From NCBI GenBank assembly GCA_021801545.1, contig JAJYXX010000162.1, positions 1-22,218 of the forward strand: 22,218 bases of DNA, given 5' to 3'. The notes beneath the pieces were generated by a model. It was given only the letters and a program-made list of their open reading frames with translations, did no database searches and was not told the origin of the DNA. The translations under genes and the position numbers were made by a program. Position 1 is the first letter of the stretch. Every line of letters starts with the position of its first letter. This document shows, piece by piece, positions 7,328 to 15,519 of the stretch. The DNA is from Chloroflexota bacterium. GTDB lineage: Bacteria; Chloroflexota; Limnocylindria; Limnocylindrales; CSP1-4.

Positions 7328-8461
7328 ATGCGCAGCACGATCGCCATCCTCGGCGCAGGGGCGATGGGCAGCGCGTTCGCGACGCCGGCGAGCTGTCATG
7401 GCTACGACGTCCGCCTGTGGGGTACCCATCTCGACACGGCCATCGTCGCGCTCCTCCGGGAGGGCCGGGTGCACCCGCGAACCGAGGAGCACATCCCCGG
7501 AAACATCTGCGTCTTCGGGCACGAGCAGCTCGCGGACGCGCTTGCGGGGGCGGACCTCGTCGCGTGCGCGATCGCGAGCGAGGGCGTCCAGGCGGTGATC
7601 GGCGCTGCCGCACCGCTCCTCCGAGCGCCTCGAGCGATCCTCCTCATGAGCAAGGGCTTTGCGTTCGATCCTGAGGGTCGCGTCGAGCTCCTTACCGACA
7701 CCGTCACTCGCCTTCTCGGCGCGCAGGGCGTTACCTCCCCCGTCGTCGCGGTCGGAGGACCCTGCAAAGCGAACGAGGTCGCGGCGGCGCGGCCCACGGC
7801 AACCGTGTACGCGGCAGCCGATCTGGACCTTGCCGTTCGTCTCGCGGACGAGCTTTCGACCGAGGATTACCGGATTGAGGCGGACGACGACCCGATCGGG
7901 CTCGAGATCGCAGCCGCGCTGAAGAACGTCTTCGCGATCGCGCTCGGGATCTGCGACGGCCTCGCCGACCGGAACCGTCAGCCGTGGCACGATCTCAAGG
8001 CAGCCGTGTTCGCGGAATCGGTGGCCGAGATCGCTCGCGTCATCGAGCTCGTCGGGGGTCGGCCGTCGACCGCTGTCGGACTCGCGGGGACCGGCGACCT
8101 GGAGGTGACCGGCCTTTCGGGGAGGAACCGGGTGTATGGAGAGCTCATCGGCCGGGGCGCGACGCCGCGGGACGCCTTCGAGCAGATGCGCTCGCAGGAG
8201 CTGACGGTGGAGGGTCACGCCGCTGCCGGATTCTCTCGCCAGCTCGTTGAGGAGCGAGGAGGCACCTCGTTCTGGGAACTCGTCCCGCTCCTCGAGCTCC
8301 TAACCCGCAGCCTGGAAGTCGGACTATTCGGGGAGGCGGTCGAGCGCGCGCTCGCCGACGCGGTCCTGCCAGGTCCAAAGGGTGCCCGACCCGGGCACCT
8401 CGCGGCCGGGCCGAGGGGCCACCGCGAGCAGCCTGAGGACGCTTCACCTCCGGGTGCCTGA
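7328..8461 (+). CDS. NAD(P)-dependent glycerol-3-phosphate dehydrogenase family protein (GpsA-like)
   Basis: The 377-residue product matches GpsA along its length. It has a Rossmann site LGAGAMGSA (8-16), LLMSKGF, GGPCKANEVAAARPT in place of the usual GPSxAxE loop, a catalytic-Lys segment EIAAALKNVFAIA (Lys199), and GLAGTGDLEVTGLSGRNRVYG (251-271, split by an insertion compared with GpsA). GpsA enzymes reduce dihydroxyacetone phosphate, reversibly, with NAD(P)H. Here the gene lies between an isomerase and a kinase in a catabolic operon, so it may act on another polyol or ketose phosphate. ATG at 7328 follows AGGGAGA; an upstream TTG at 7289 overlapping the previous stop is less likely. The last 40 or so residues (Gly/Pro/Arg-rich) exceed the usual GpsA length and may be disordered. 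Confidence 0.85.
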   Translation: MRSTIAILGAGAMGSAFATPASCHGYDVRLWGTHLDTAIVALLREGRVHPRTEEHIPGNICVFGHEQLADALAGADLVACAIASEGVQAVIGAAAPLLRAPRAILLMSKGFAFDPEGRVELLTDTVTRLLGAQGVTSPVVAVGGPCKANEVAAARPTATVYAAADLDLAVRLADELSTEDYRIEADDDPIGLEIAAALKNVFAIALGICDGLADRNRQPWHDLKAAVFAESVAEIARVIELVGGRPSTAVGLAGTGDLEVTGLSGRNRVYGELIGRGATPRDAFEQMRSQELTVEGHAAAGFSRQLVEERGGTSFWELVPLLELLTRSLEVGLFGEAVERALADAVLPGPKGARPGHLAAGPRGHREQPEDASPPGA

Positions 8462-8504
8462 CACGGCCGGTCAGCACCCCAACCAGGCGGAGAATGCGAA
8501 CGCA

Positions 8505-10073
8505 ATGGATACGCAGACGCGCGGCAACCCCCTCGTCATTGCTGTCGACGCGTCCACGACCGCGACGAAGGCCGTGGCCTTTGACCCTCGTGGTGCCACT
8601 GTCGCGGTTGGGCGAGCACCGCTCGACCGATCCTCGCCCCAGCCGGGCTGGCAGGAGCAGGACGCTGAGGCTTGGTGGCGGGCGACCACCACGGCGCTCC
8701 GGGACCTCGCCGCCTCCATCGACGTCGCGAACGTGCGAGCGCTCTGTATCACGCACCAGCGCGAAACGTTCGTGTGTCTCGACGAGGCGGGTGAGCCTCT
8801 TCGCCCGGCCATCCTCTGGCTCGACACGCGAGCGGCGGATCAGATTCGACGGCTTGGGACGGCGACGGTCCACGAGCGTTCGGGTAAGCCTCCCAGCACA
8901 ACCCCCTCGTTGTACAAGATCGCCTGGCTCGCCGAGCACGAGCCCGAGGTGATGAGGCGCACCGCCACGGTGGCCGATGTCCACGCCTTCCTCGTGGAAA
9001 GGCTCACCGGAAGGCGAGTGACGAGCTGGGCGAGCGCGGATCCTCTCAGTGTCGTCGACATGCGCACCTTCTCGTACGCGCCCGACCTGCTCGCCCTCGC
9101 GGGTCTTCATGTCGATCAGCTCCCTGAGCTCGTCGCGCCCGGGGCGATCCTCGGACTCATGACTGCGGCGGCCGCGGGGGCAACCGGGCTCCCGGCAGGA
9201 CTCCCGATCGTCGCGGGCGCGGGCGATGGGCAATGCGCGGGGATCGGGGCTGCGGTCACCCGCGCGAGCCTCGCGTACCTCAATCTCGGCACGGGCCTGA
9301 CGCTCGGGACTCACGCCGATGAGTACCGCTGGAGCCGGGCATACCGGACGCTGTCGAGCCCGATACCCGGCCGCTGGATGCTCGAGGCGCTGCTGGCAAG
9401 TGGTGTGCTCTCGCTTGCGTGGTTCCGTGACCTCGTAGCGCGGGATCGAGAGCCGGGGGCGGAGGAGCGGCTTCAACGGCTGGCTGCCGACACCCCCCCG
9501 GGATCCGGAGGCCTCCTGTTCCTCCCCTACCTGACGAGCGCTGAGACGCCCTACTGGGACCCGCTGGCTCGCGGGGCCTGGGTCGGGCTCCGGGACGACC
9601 ACGGCCTCGGCCACATGTATCGGGCGATCCTTGAAGGGATCGCCTATGAGCAGCGCCTCGTGCTCGACCTCATCGAGGAGTCGACCGGCGCACCAGTCGC
9701 CCTGCTACGAGCCATGGGAGGAGGGAGTCGGAACCGACTCTGGCTCCAGATCCTGGCCGACGTGCTCGGGCGTCCCATCGCGGTCGGGGATCAGGTCGAG
9801 ACGACGGCGCTCGGGGCAGGCGTCCTTGCAGCGGCTGGGGTCTCGCTCGAAGGCGACGCCGATCTGATCACAACAGCCGAGCGGATGACCGGCGAGTGGC
9901 GACCGATGGAGCCTTCCGAGCACCGGGCGGCCGTCTACGAAGTCGGTTTCGAGGTCTACCGGCAGGTCTATCCGGCACTCGCGGGGCTCTTCCCACGGCT
10001 CAGCGGGCTCGCCACTGCAGACCTGCGGCCGCCGTTTCCTCCGGGCCGCAGCGACGCCAACCCCGACAAATAG
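8505..10073 (+). CDS. FGGY-family carbohydrate kinase (xylulokinase-like)
   Basis: This 522-residue kinase has the FGGY two-lobe ASKHA fold, which transfers ATP phosphate to a sugar or polyol. The N-lobe opens with VIAVDASTTATKAVAFDPRG, with RALCITHQRETFVCLDEAG and ILWLDTRA further on. The hinge has GAGDGQCAGIG with catalytic-base candidate Asp241, then YLNLGTGLTLGT. The C-lobe has LLFLPYL, ILEGIAYEQ and the FGGY_C signature AMGGGSRNRLWLQILADVLGRP. Overall it looks nearer xylulokinase than glycerol kinase, but substrate cannot be read from this. ATG at 8505 is 12 nt after AGGCGGAG, a longer spacing than usual. Last gene of the plus-strand operon. It would phosphorylate the imported compound before the dehydrogenase and isomerase steps. 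Confidence 0.93.
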   Translation: MDTQTRGNPLVIAVDASTTATKAVAFDPRGATVAVGRAPLDRSSPQPGWQEQDAEAWWRATTTALRDLAASIDVANVRALCITHQRETFVCLDEAGEPLRPAILWLDTRAADQIRRLGTATVHERSGKPPSTTPSLYKIAWLAEHEPEVMRRTATVADVHAFLVERLTGRRVTSWASADPLSVVDMRTFSYAPDLLALAGLHVDQLPELVAPGAILGLMTAAAAGATGLPAGLPIVAGAGDGQCAGIGAAVTRASLAYLNLGTGLTLGTHADEYRWSRAYRTLSSPIPGRWMLEALLASGVLSLAWFRDLVARDREPGAEERLQRLAADTPPGSGGLLFLPYLTSAETPYWDPLARGAWVGLRDDHGLGHMYRAILEGIAYEQRLVLDLIEESTGAPVALLRAMGGGSRNRLWLQILADVLGRPIAVGDQVETTALGAGVLAAAGVSLEGDADLITTAERMTGEWRPMEPSEHRAAVYEVGFEVYRQVYPALAGLFPRLSGLATADLRPPFPPGRSDANPDK

Positions 10074-10103
10074 GGAAGGCGTGAGGCGGGTTCGAGTAGT
10101 CCT

Positions 10104-10483
10104 GTGACGACGAGGAGCAGCCTCGACCTGGCCTGGCTGGCCAACACCGAATGGGCGCAGATTGCCTCGCTCTACGGATCGCTCATGCGGATGAGCCTGT
10201 CCCCCGTCGTGGAGCTCAACCTGGCCGTTGCCGTCGCGATGCGTGACGGGCCCGCAACCGGCCTGGCGATGATCGACGGGCTTGCCGCCGCCGGCACCTT
10301 GGACGGCTCTTCCACGCGGCGCGGGCCGACCTGCTCCGGAGGCTGGAGCGCTGGTCGGAGGCGTCGATGGCCTATCGACGAGCCTTGGAGCTCACCACCA
10401 ACGGCCCCGAGCGAGTGTTCCTGACCGGCCGCCTGGACGGCGTGCAGGCGAGCATGGACCGGCCCGCGAACGCGCCTCGCTGA
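10104..10483 (+). pseudogene. Remnant of an ECF42-type sigma factor (C-terminal TPR-like part, frameshifted)
   Basis: Frame one gives TEWAQIASLYGSLMRMSLS, then PVVELNLAVAVAMRDGPATG and AMIDGLAAAGTLDG. At about 10306 the similarity moves to another frame, LFHAARADLLRRLERWSEA, AYRRALELTTNGPERVFL, ending at the stop 10481-10483. Joined, these are the C-terminal extension (DUF6596/TPR-like) of ECF42-group sigma factors, recognised by its PSPVV-LN-AVAVA, HAARADLLRR and AYRRAL-LT-N motifs. A few codons plus one or two bases are missing at the shift. Sigma regions 2 and 4 are absent: only 30 bp separate the kinase stop from this piece. It is a dead fragment. A sequencing frameshift could explain the internal shift but not the missing N-terminal part. 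Confidence 0.75.
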
Positions 10484-10620
10484 CCACGCAACGCACTCCC
10501 AAGGGTGACGGCTTGCTTTCAATCCCCTTGCAGTCGGTCGCTGCGGTCCGACCGTCGGGGTCGCTTCCAACGGTCTGTTGAAACGGTGAACATGCGCTGA
10601 TAACCGGGCCGACCCATCCT

Positions 10621-10633
10621 CTGATTGAATCAG
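10621..10633. promoter_or_regulatory. Inverted repeat CTGATT-G-AATCAG upstream of the metallophosphatase
   Basis: A perfect 6-bp inverted repeat around one central base lies 22 bp before the metallophosphatase ATG and just upstream of its GAGGAG ribosome binding site. It is the only clear symmetric element in the 172-bp gap 10484-10655, which otherwise shows no gene. It may be an operator; no cognate regulator is encoded nearby. Confidence 0.35.
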
Positions 10634-10655
10634 TAACCACGAGGAGTGACGTCAG

Positions 10656-12506
10656 ATGCTCAGATCGTTCGTCGGAGTGGGTCTTGCCTTGATCCTCGCT
10701 GCAACCGCGGTCGGCGCGGCAGGCGATACCAGGACGACGATCGGACGGACGATCGGGGACGCGGACGGCGACAATCTCCTCGAGTATCTCGCCGGCGACG
10801 GATACCTCGTGCGGACCGAGCTTGCTCCAGCGTCCGGCGATCGCGGCAAGCGGCGTGCCTCCACCCTTTTTTTCGCCCAGCTCACTGATACCCACGTCCT
10901 CGATGAGGAGTCGCCGCTGCGCGCCGAGTTCGTCGACCGCGTTGGGCCGCCGCTGACCAGCGCGTACCGGCCAAACGAAGGGCTCTCGCCGCAGGTCCTC
11001 GAGAGCATGGTGCGCCGGGTCCGTGGGCTGAAGAGTCCCGTCTCCGGCAAGCCGCTGGCCCTGGTCATGACCACCGGCGACAACTCGGACAACACCCAGC
11101 GCAACGAGGTGCGCTGGCTCATCGACGAGCTCGACGGGGGCCGGACGGTGAACCCGGATTCGGGGCGAGCCGGGACCTGCGGCCTGGCCGACGACGGGTC
11201 GCGCTACGACGGCGTGCGCGGCGGCGGTGAGTACTACGAGCCGGATGCGAGCGGCCCAGGTCCCGATGGCCCGGGCTATGCGCCGGACGAGGCCGAGAAC
11301 CTGGCTCGCGCGGGGCGCGCCAGCCAGGTGCGCGACCACCCCGGGCTCTTCGAGGCGATGAACGAGCCGTACCGGGCGACCGGGCTCGGCATCCCGTGGT
11401 ACGGGATCTTCGGCAACCACGACGGGCTGATCCAGGGCAACCAGGGCCGGAACGAGGCCTTCGAGGCGCTCGCCGTCGGTTGCATCAAGGTCACCGCGCT
11501 CACGCCGGGTGGCATGAGCGCGGTCGAGGAGATCATGGCGGGCGGGGTCAGTCAGGCCGAGATCGGTCGCTTGTGGACCGCCGTGTACGAGGACATGCTG
11601 ACGGCGGCGGCCGATCCCGAGGGCGCGGGCGCCAACGTGACCGAGGTCGCCCCAGCCGATCCGGAGCGCCGGCCGCTCACCAAGGCCGAGTACATCGCCG
11701 AGCACTTCGACACAGTCGGGACGCCGGTCGGGCATGGCTTCGCCGCCCAGAACATCCTGGCCGGGATGGGCAACTACGCCTTCTCGCCACGCCCGGGTGT
11801 CCGCTTCATCGTGCTCGACTCGATCAACGAGACCGGCGGCGCGGACGGCAACCTCGACGACGCCCAGTTCCGCTGGCTCCACCAGGAGCTGCGCAACGCC
11901 GACCTGGGCCGGCAGCTGGCGGTCGTCTTCGCCCACCACTCGCTGCGGACCATGGTGCAGACGCCGGCCAGCGGCTTCGTGCCGGGCGACCAAGGCGGGG
12001 ACGCCTCGCTGCTGGTCCACTTCGGCGGGGCCGACGAGGCGCAGCCCTGCGTCCTGGCCGATCCTGCCGCGCCCCCGACGCCCGATGAGACCGTTCGCTG
12101 CCTCCTCCTGCGCCACCCGAGCGCCATCGCCATGGTGGTCGGTCACGAGCACGAGAACCGCGTGGTCGCCTACGAGCGGCGCGATGCCGCCAGCGCCGTG
12201 GTCGGCGGATTCTGGGAGCTGACCACGGCGTCGCACATCGACTGGCCGCAGCAATCGCGCGTGATCGAGATCGTCGACAATCGCGACGGCACGCTGTCGC
12301 TGTTCGGCACGATCCTCGACCACTCGGCCCCACCCGTACCCGAGGGCAAGCGCCTCGACGCGGTAGGCCGGCTGGCGTCGATCGCGCGCGAGCTCAGCTT
12401 CAACGATCCCGATGCGCGCAACGGTGAGGACGGGACGGCCGATGCCCGCGGCGCGCCCGAGGATCGCAACGTGGAGCTCCTTCTGCGCCACCCGTTCGCC
12501 CCGTGA
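10656..12506 (+). CDS. Secreted calcineurin-like metallophosphoesterase (resembles TIGR03767 / PPA1498 family)
   Basis: The 616-residue protein has an N-terminal signal peptide (about 1-22, ending AVGAA). All metal-ligand blocks of calcineurin-like phosphoesterases are present in order: LTDTH (Asp78, His80), TGDNSDN (Asp142 onward), GNHD (253-256), AHHS (427-428) and GHEHEN (496-501). These bind two metal ions and hydrolyse phosphomono- or diesters outside the cytoplasm. The size and the long insert between the GDN and GNHD blocks fit the actinobacterial PPA1498-type family (from memory). ATG at 10656 has GAGGAG 9 nt upstream. Its stop overlaps the start of the PHP-domain gene, so the two are probably translated together and work on related substrates. 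Substrate unknown. Confidence 0.88.
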   Translation: MLRSFVGVGLALILAATAVGAAGDTRTTIGRTIGDADGDNLLEYLAGDGYLVRTELAPASGDRGKRRASTLFFAQLTDTHVLDEESPLRAEFVDRVGPPLTSAYRPNEGLSPQVLESMVRRVRGLKSPVSGKPLALVMTTGDNSDNTQRNEVRWLIDELDGGRTVNPDSGRAGTCGLADDGSRYDGVRGGGEYYEPDASGPGPDGPGYAPDEAENLARAGRASQVRDHPGLFEAMNEPYRATGLGIPWYGIFGNHDGLIQGNQGRNEAFEALAVGCIKVTALTPGGMSAVEEIMAGGVSQAEIGRLWTAVYEDMLTAAADPEGAGANVTEVAPADPERRPLTKAEYIAEHFDTVGTPVGHGFAAQNILAGMGNYAFSPRPGVRFIVLDSINETGGADGNLDDAQFRWLHQELRNADLGRQLAVVFAHHSLRTMVQTPASGFVPGDQGGDASLLVHFGGADEAQPCVLADPAAPPTPDETVRCLLLRHPSAIAMVVGHEHENRVVAYERRDAASAVVGGFWELTTASHIDWPQQSRVIEIVDNRDGTLSLFGTILDHSAPPVPEGKRLDAVGRLASIARELSFNDPDARNGEDGTADARGAPEDRNVELLLRHPFAP

Positions 12507-15424
12507 TGGCCGCCTCCGGCTTCGGCGCCAAGGACCCGGCACATCCTGCCGCCCCGAGGGGGTTGCGGAGGGTCGCCCGCGGTTGGCAGGTGACGGCGTC
12601 GCTCGGGCTGGCGGCCATCATCGCCGGCGCCCTGTCTCTGCCGGCCGGCGGCGCCGAGCCTACCGGCCTGACCGCCTTCGTGGGCGCCATGCACGAGCAC
12701 AGCGGTTACTCCGACGGGTGGCCCGAGACGCGCCCGGCGGACTACTACGCCGCGGGACGCGCAGCGGGCCTCGACTTCCTCGCTGGCAGCGAGCACTCCG
12801 ACTCGCTGGCCGCCCCGGTCACCCTGAGCGAGGGGTGCTTCGACGCCGCGACCGCCTGCATCGGCGATCGCTCGGAGCCGACCGACGGGCTGCGCAAGTG
12901 GGACGCCGCCGGTGAGCAGGTGCAGGCCGCCAGCGACGGGGCCTTCACCGGCCTGCGCGGCTTCGAGTGGACATCGGATCGTTTCAATCACATCAACGTC
13001 TACCTTTCCGATCGGTACGTCAGCGCCAAGACCGATGGCGGCTACGCCACACTCGACGCGTTCTGGACGTGGTTCACGACACCCGCCGCGCTCGGTGGCG
13101 GCGGCGACGGCCTGGCCACCTTCAACCACCCGGGCGACAAGCGGCTCATCGACGACGATCCGGCGCGCGACTGGAACGACTTCGCTTACATGGCCGCCGC
13201 CGATCCGCGCATGGTGGGGATCGAGGTCTTCAATGGAACCCGCGAGTACGGCAGTGCCGGTCCCACCGAGGGGTACTACGCCCGTGCCCTTGACCGGGGC
13301 TGGCACGTGGGCGCCATCGGCGCCGAGGACTCGCACGGCGAGCCCGACGTCGGCTGGGCGCGCACCGACTGGCCGAAGACGGTGATCCTGGCCGCCGACC
13401 GCTCCGCGCCGGTCCTCCGCGCAGCGCTGCTGGCGCGTCGCTTCTACGCCGTCGCGGCGGCCGACCTGCGCCTGCAGTACTCGCTGGACGGGGCGCCGAT
13501 GGGGGCCCGCCTCGTGCGCGCCGCTGGCGCGCCGTTGGCGGTCCGCGCGGCTGTCAGCCGGCCGGGCCTGACGCTCGAGCTGGTGACCAGCGGCGGGCTG
13601 GTCGTCGCCAACGGGACCGGCGCCCTGGCGGTGGAACTGGCCGCCGACACCGCCCAGCGCTACTACTTCGTGCGCGCCCGCTCGGGTGAGGGCATCGTGG
13701 CCTATTCGAGCCCGATCTGGATCGAGTCCAGCCCGGACGCGCCGAGCGGCGAGTGGCTGGCCGGCGATCTCCATGTCCACACTTGCTACAGCCACGACGG
13801 CTACTGCCCGCCAGACGACGACAACACCGGCCCCGAAGACGCCTACGCTCTCTCGGGCAGCGTCGACGAGCGCTTCTGGGAGGCGTCGCAGCGCGGGCTC
13901 GACTACCTGGCCATCACCGACCACAACGACACCCGCTCGGTGAGCGATCCCGGCTTCGGGTCACACGGCGTGATCGGCCTGCCCGGCTATGAGAACTCGC
14001 TGCAGGGCCACGCCCAGATGCTGGGGGCGACCGCGCGCTACGACAACGGCGACGCCTCGCCGGCGGCGGTCGCAGCGCTGGCGGAGCGGTTGCGCGCCGA
14101 CGGCGGCGTCTTCCAGATCAACCACCCGACTGAGGACGCCGCCCGCCCCATCGCCTCCTGCGACGAGGCCGACGCGCTCGACCAGGATTGGCGTTATGGC
14201 TACACCGTCCGGCCGGACACGATCGAGGTCTGGAACATCTCGCACCTGCTCCAGCCGCCGATCGCCAGCTCGAACGCCGACGCGATCCGTTACTGGGAGT
14301 GCTGGCTGGAGCGCGGCGCGCGGGTGGCCGCCACCGGCGGCAGCGACTCGCACTGGCTGGCGACCGGCCCGATCCAGGGGCCGGGCCATCCCACCACATG
14401 GCTCTTCGCCGCCGAGCGCAGCGCCCGCGGCCTGCTGGCCGCGCTGCGCGACGGCCGCAGCTCGATCTCGCTGCTGCCGCCCTCGGCCGGCGGCGCGCGC
14501 CTCCACCTCGAGGGCGATGCCGACGGCGACGGTCGGTACGAGGCGCTCGTCGGCGACAGCGTGCCGCCCGGCAGTGCCATGCGGGTGCGGGCCGAGGGGC
14601 TCGTCGAGCCGGCGCAGGTCGAGGTGCGTGCGAACGGCAGCGCGCTCCTCTCCGGCGAGTGGCTGCTGCCCGGCCGCGAGCTGCGGTTCCGTGCTCCGGC
14701 CGACCCCGGCCGGGTACGTGCCACCCTCTCCCTGCCGGACGGCTCGGCGCTGCGGCGGGCGCTCTGCGACCCGGTCCTTGGTGGCGACACGACCTACTGT
14801 CGCGATCCGCTACTGGTAGTGGCACTCACCTCACCGGTCTATATCGAGCATCGGCCTCGCATCGAGCTGACCGCACCGGCCGCCGGGCAGCACACCGATC
14901 CGGTCGAGGTCGAGGCGCGGCTCACCACCGAGGCGGGTAGCGCGCTCGCGGGGCGGCGCGTGGAGATCGCCGGGCCTGGCGTGACCACCGTCGCCGTCAC
15001 TGATGCGGACGGCCTGGTGCGCGTCACCCTGGCCGTCGACGCCGACCCGGGCGCCGCCGAGATCGCGGCCACCTATGCCGGCGAGCCCGGCTACCGGTCG
15101 GCGCGGGCGACCGCTCCCCTCCGGGTGCTCGCCGAGGGGACGGCCCTCAACTATGTCGGCGACCTCGATCTGCGCGGGTCGGAGATCAGGCTCGCGGCAC
15201 GGCTGACCGAGGATGACGGGCCACCGCTCGCCGGGCGCATCGTCGTCTTCGAGCTGGCCGGGCGCAGCGCGACCGCCACCACCGACGCCGACGGGCTGGC
15301 GAGCCTCAACCTTCGGTTGGAGCCTGGCGATCGGCCCGAGGAGCTGGTGACGGTGTGCTTCACCGGCGAGGCCCGCTTCTCCGACTCGGACACGACGGTC
15401 ATCGTCCGCGTCCGCCCCTCCTGA
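12506..15424 (+). CDS. Secreted tandem PHP-domain (CehA/McbA-type) phosphoesterase with two C-terminal Ig-like modules
   Basis: This 972-residue protein has a basic N-terminus, a hydrophobic signal or anchor (about 30-50), then two PHP-type metallohydrolase units. Unit 1 has MHEHSGYSDG (62-71), SEHSD (95-99), FNHPGD and EDSHGEPDVGW. Unit 2 has DLHVHTCYSHDG (421-432), ITDHND, INHPTED and GGSDSHW. Both retain the His/Asp/Glu metal ligands, so both may be active. From about residue 785 two Ig-like repeats follow, with matching ALAGRRVEI...TDADGLVRVTL and PLAGRIVVF...TDADGLASLNL blocks. The start is GTG 12503 or ATG 12506; the latter overlaps the upstream TGA by one base (TGATG) and there is no Shine-Dalgarno, so coupling to the metallophosphatase is likely. 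PHP proteins hydrolyse phosphate or carbamate esters; the true substrate is unknown. Confidence 0.87.
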   Translation: MAASGFGAKDPAHPAAPRGLRRVARGWQVTASLGLAAIIAGALSLPAGGAEPTGLTAFVGAMHEHSGYSDGWPETRPADYYAAGRAAGLDFLAGSEHSDSLAAPVTLSEGCFDAATACIGDRSEPTDGLRKWDAAGEQVQAASDGAFTGLRGFEWTSDRFNHINVYLSDRYVSAKTDGGYATLDAFWTWFTTPAALGGGGDGLATFNHPGDKRLIDDDPARDWNDFAYMAAADPRMVGIEVFNGTREYGSAGPTEGYYARALDRGWHVGAIGAEDSHGEPDVGWARTDWPKTVILAADRSAPVLRAALLARRFYAVAAADLRLQYSLDGAPMGARLVRAAGAPLAVRAAVSRPGLTLELVTSGGLVVANGTGALAVELAADTAQRYYFVRARSGEGIVAYSSPIWIESSPDAPSGEWLAGDLHVHTCYSHDGYCPPDDDNTGPEDAYALSGSVDERFWEASQRGLDYLAITDHNDTRSVSDPGFGSHGVIGLPGYENSLQGHAQMLGATARYDNGDASPAAVAALAERLRADGGVFQINHPTEDAARPIASCDEADALDQDWRYGYTVRPDTIEVWNISHLLQPPIASSNADAIRYWECWLERGARVAATGGSDSHWLATGPIQGPGHPTTWLFAAERSARGLLAALRDGRSSISLLPPSAGGARLHLEGDADGDGRYEALVGDSVPPGSAMRVRAEGLVEPAQVEVRANGSALLSGEWLLPGRELRFRAPADPGRVRATLSLPDGSALRRALCDPVLGGDTTYCRDPLLVVALTSPVYIEHRPRIELTAPAAGQHTDPVEVEARLTTEAGSALAGRRVEIAGPGVTTVAVTDADGLVRVTLAVDADPGAAEIAATYAGEPGYRSARATAPLRVLAEGTALNYVGDLDLRGSEIRLAARLTEDDGPPLAGRIVVFELAGRSATATTDADGLASLNLRLEPGDRPEELVTVCFTGEARFSDSDTTVIVRVRPS

Positions 15425-15519
15425 CAGAGCGCTCCGTGCACCGGGTTTACGAACTCGATCGGCCGACGTGTTGTGGCACGAAGGTCACAGTTCGAGATGT
15501 TACGTGCAGCCCCAAATCG

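Noticed and set aside
7328..8461. Calling the GpsA-like gene a plain housekeeping gpsA
   Set aside because: Its position inside a kinase-isomerase operon and its altered substrate loop make the exact substrate uncertain, so no gene symbol is given.
10392..12542. 716-codon open frame on the minus strand opposite the metallophosphatase
   Set aside because: It is the antisense of a gene with all metal motifs; the translation is Arg/Asp/Val/Gly-biased without any family motif, as expected in GC-rich DNA.
12170..13924. 584-codon minus-strand open frame opposite the PHP-domain gene
   Set aside because: It spans the junction of two well-supported plus-strand genes and has no recognisable domain or ribosome binding site.
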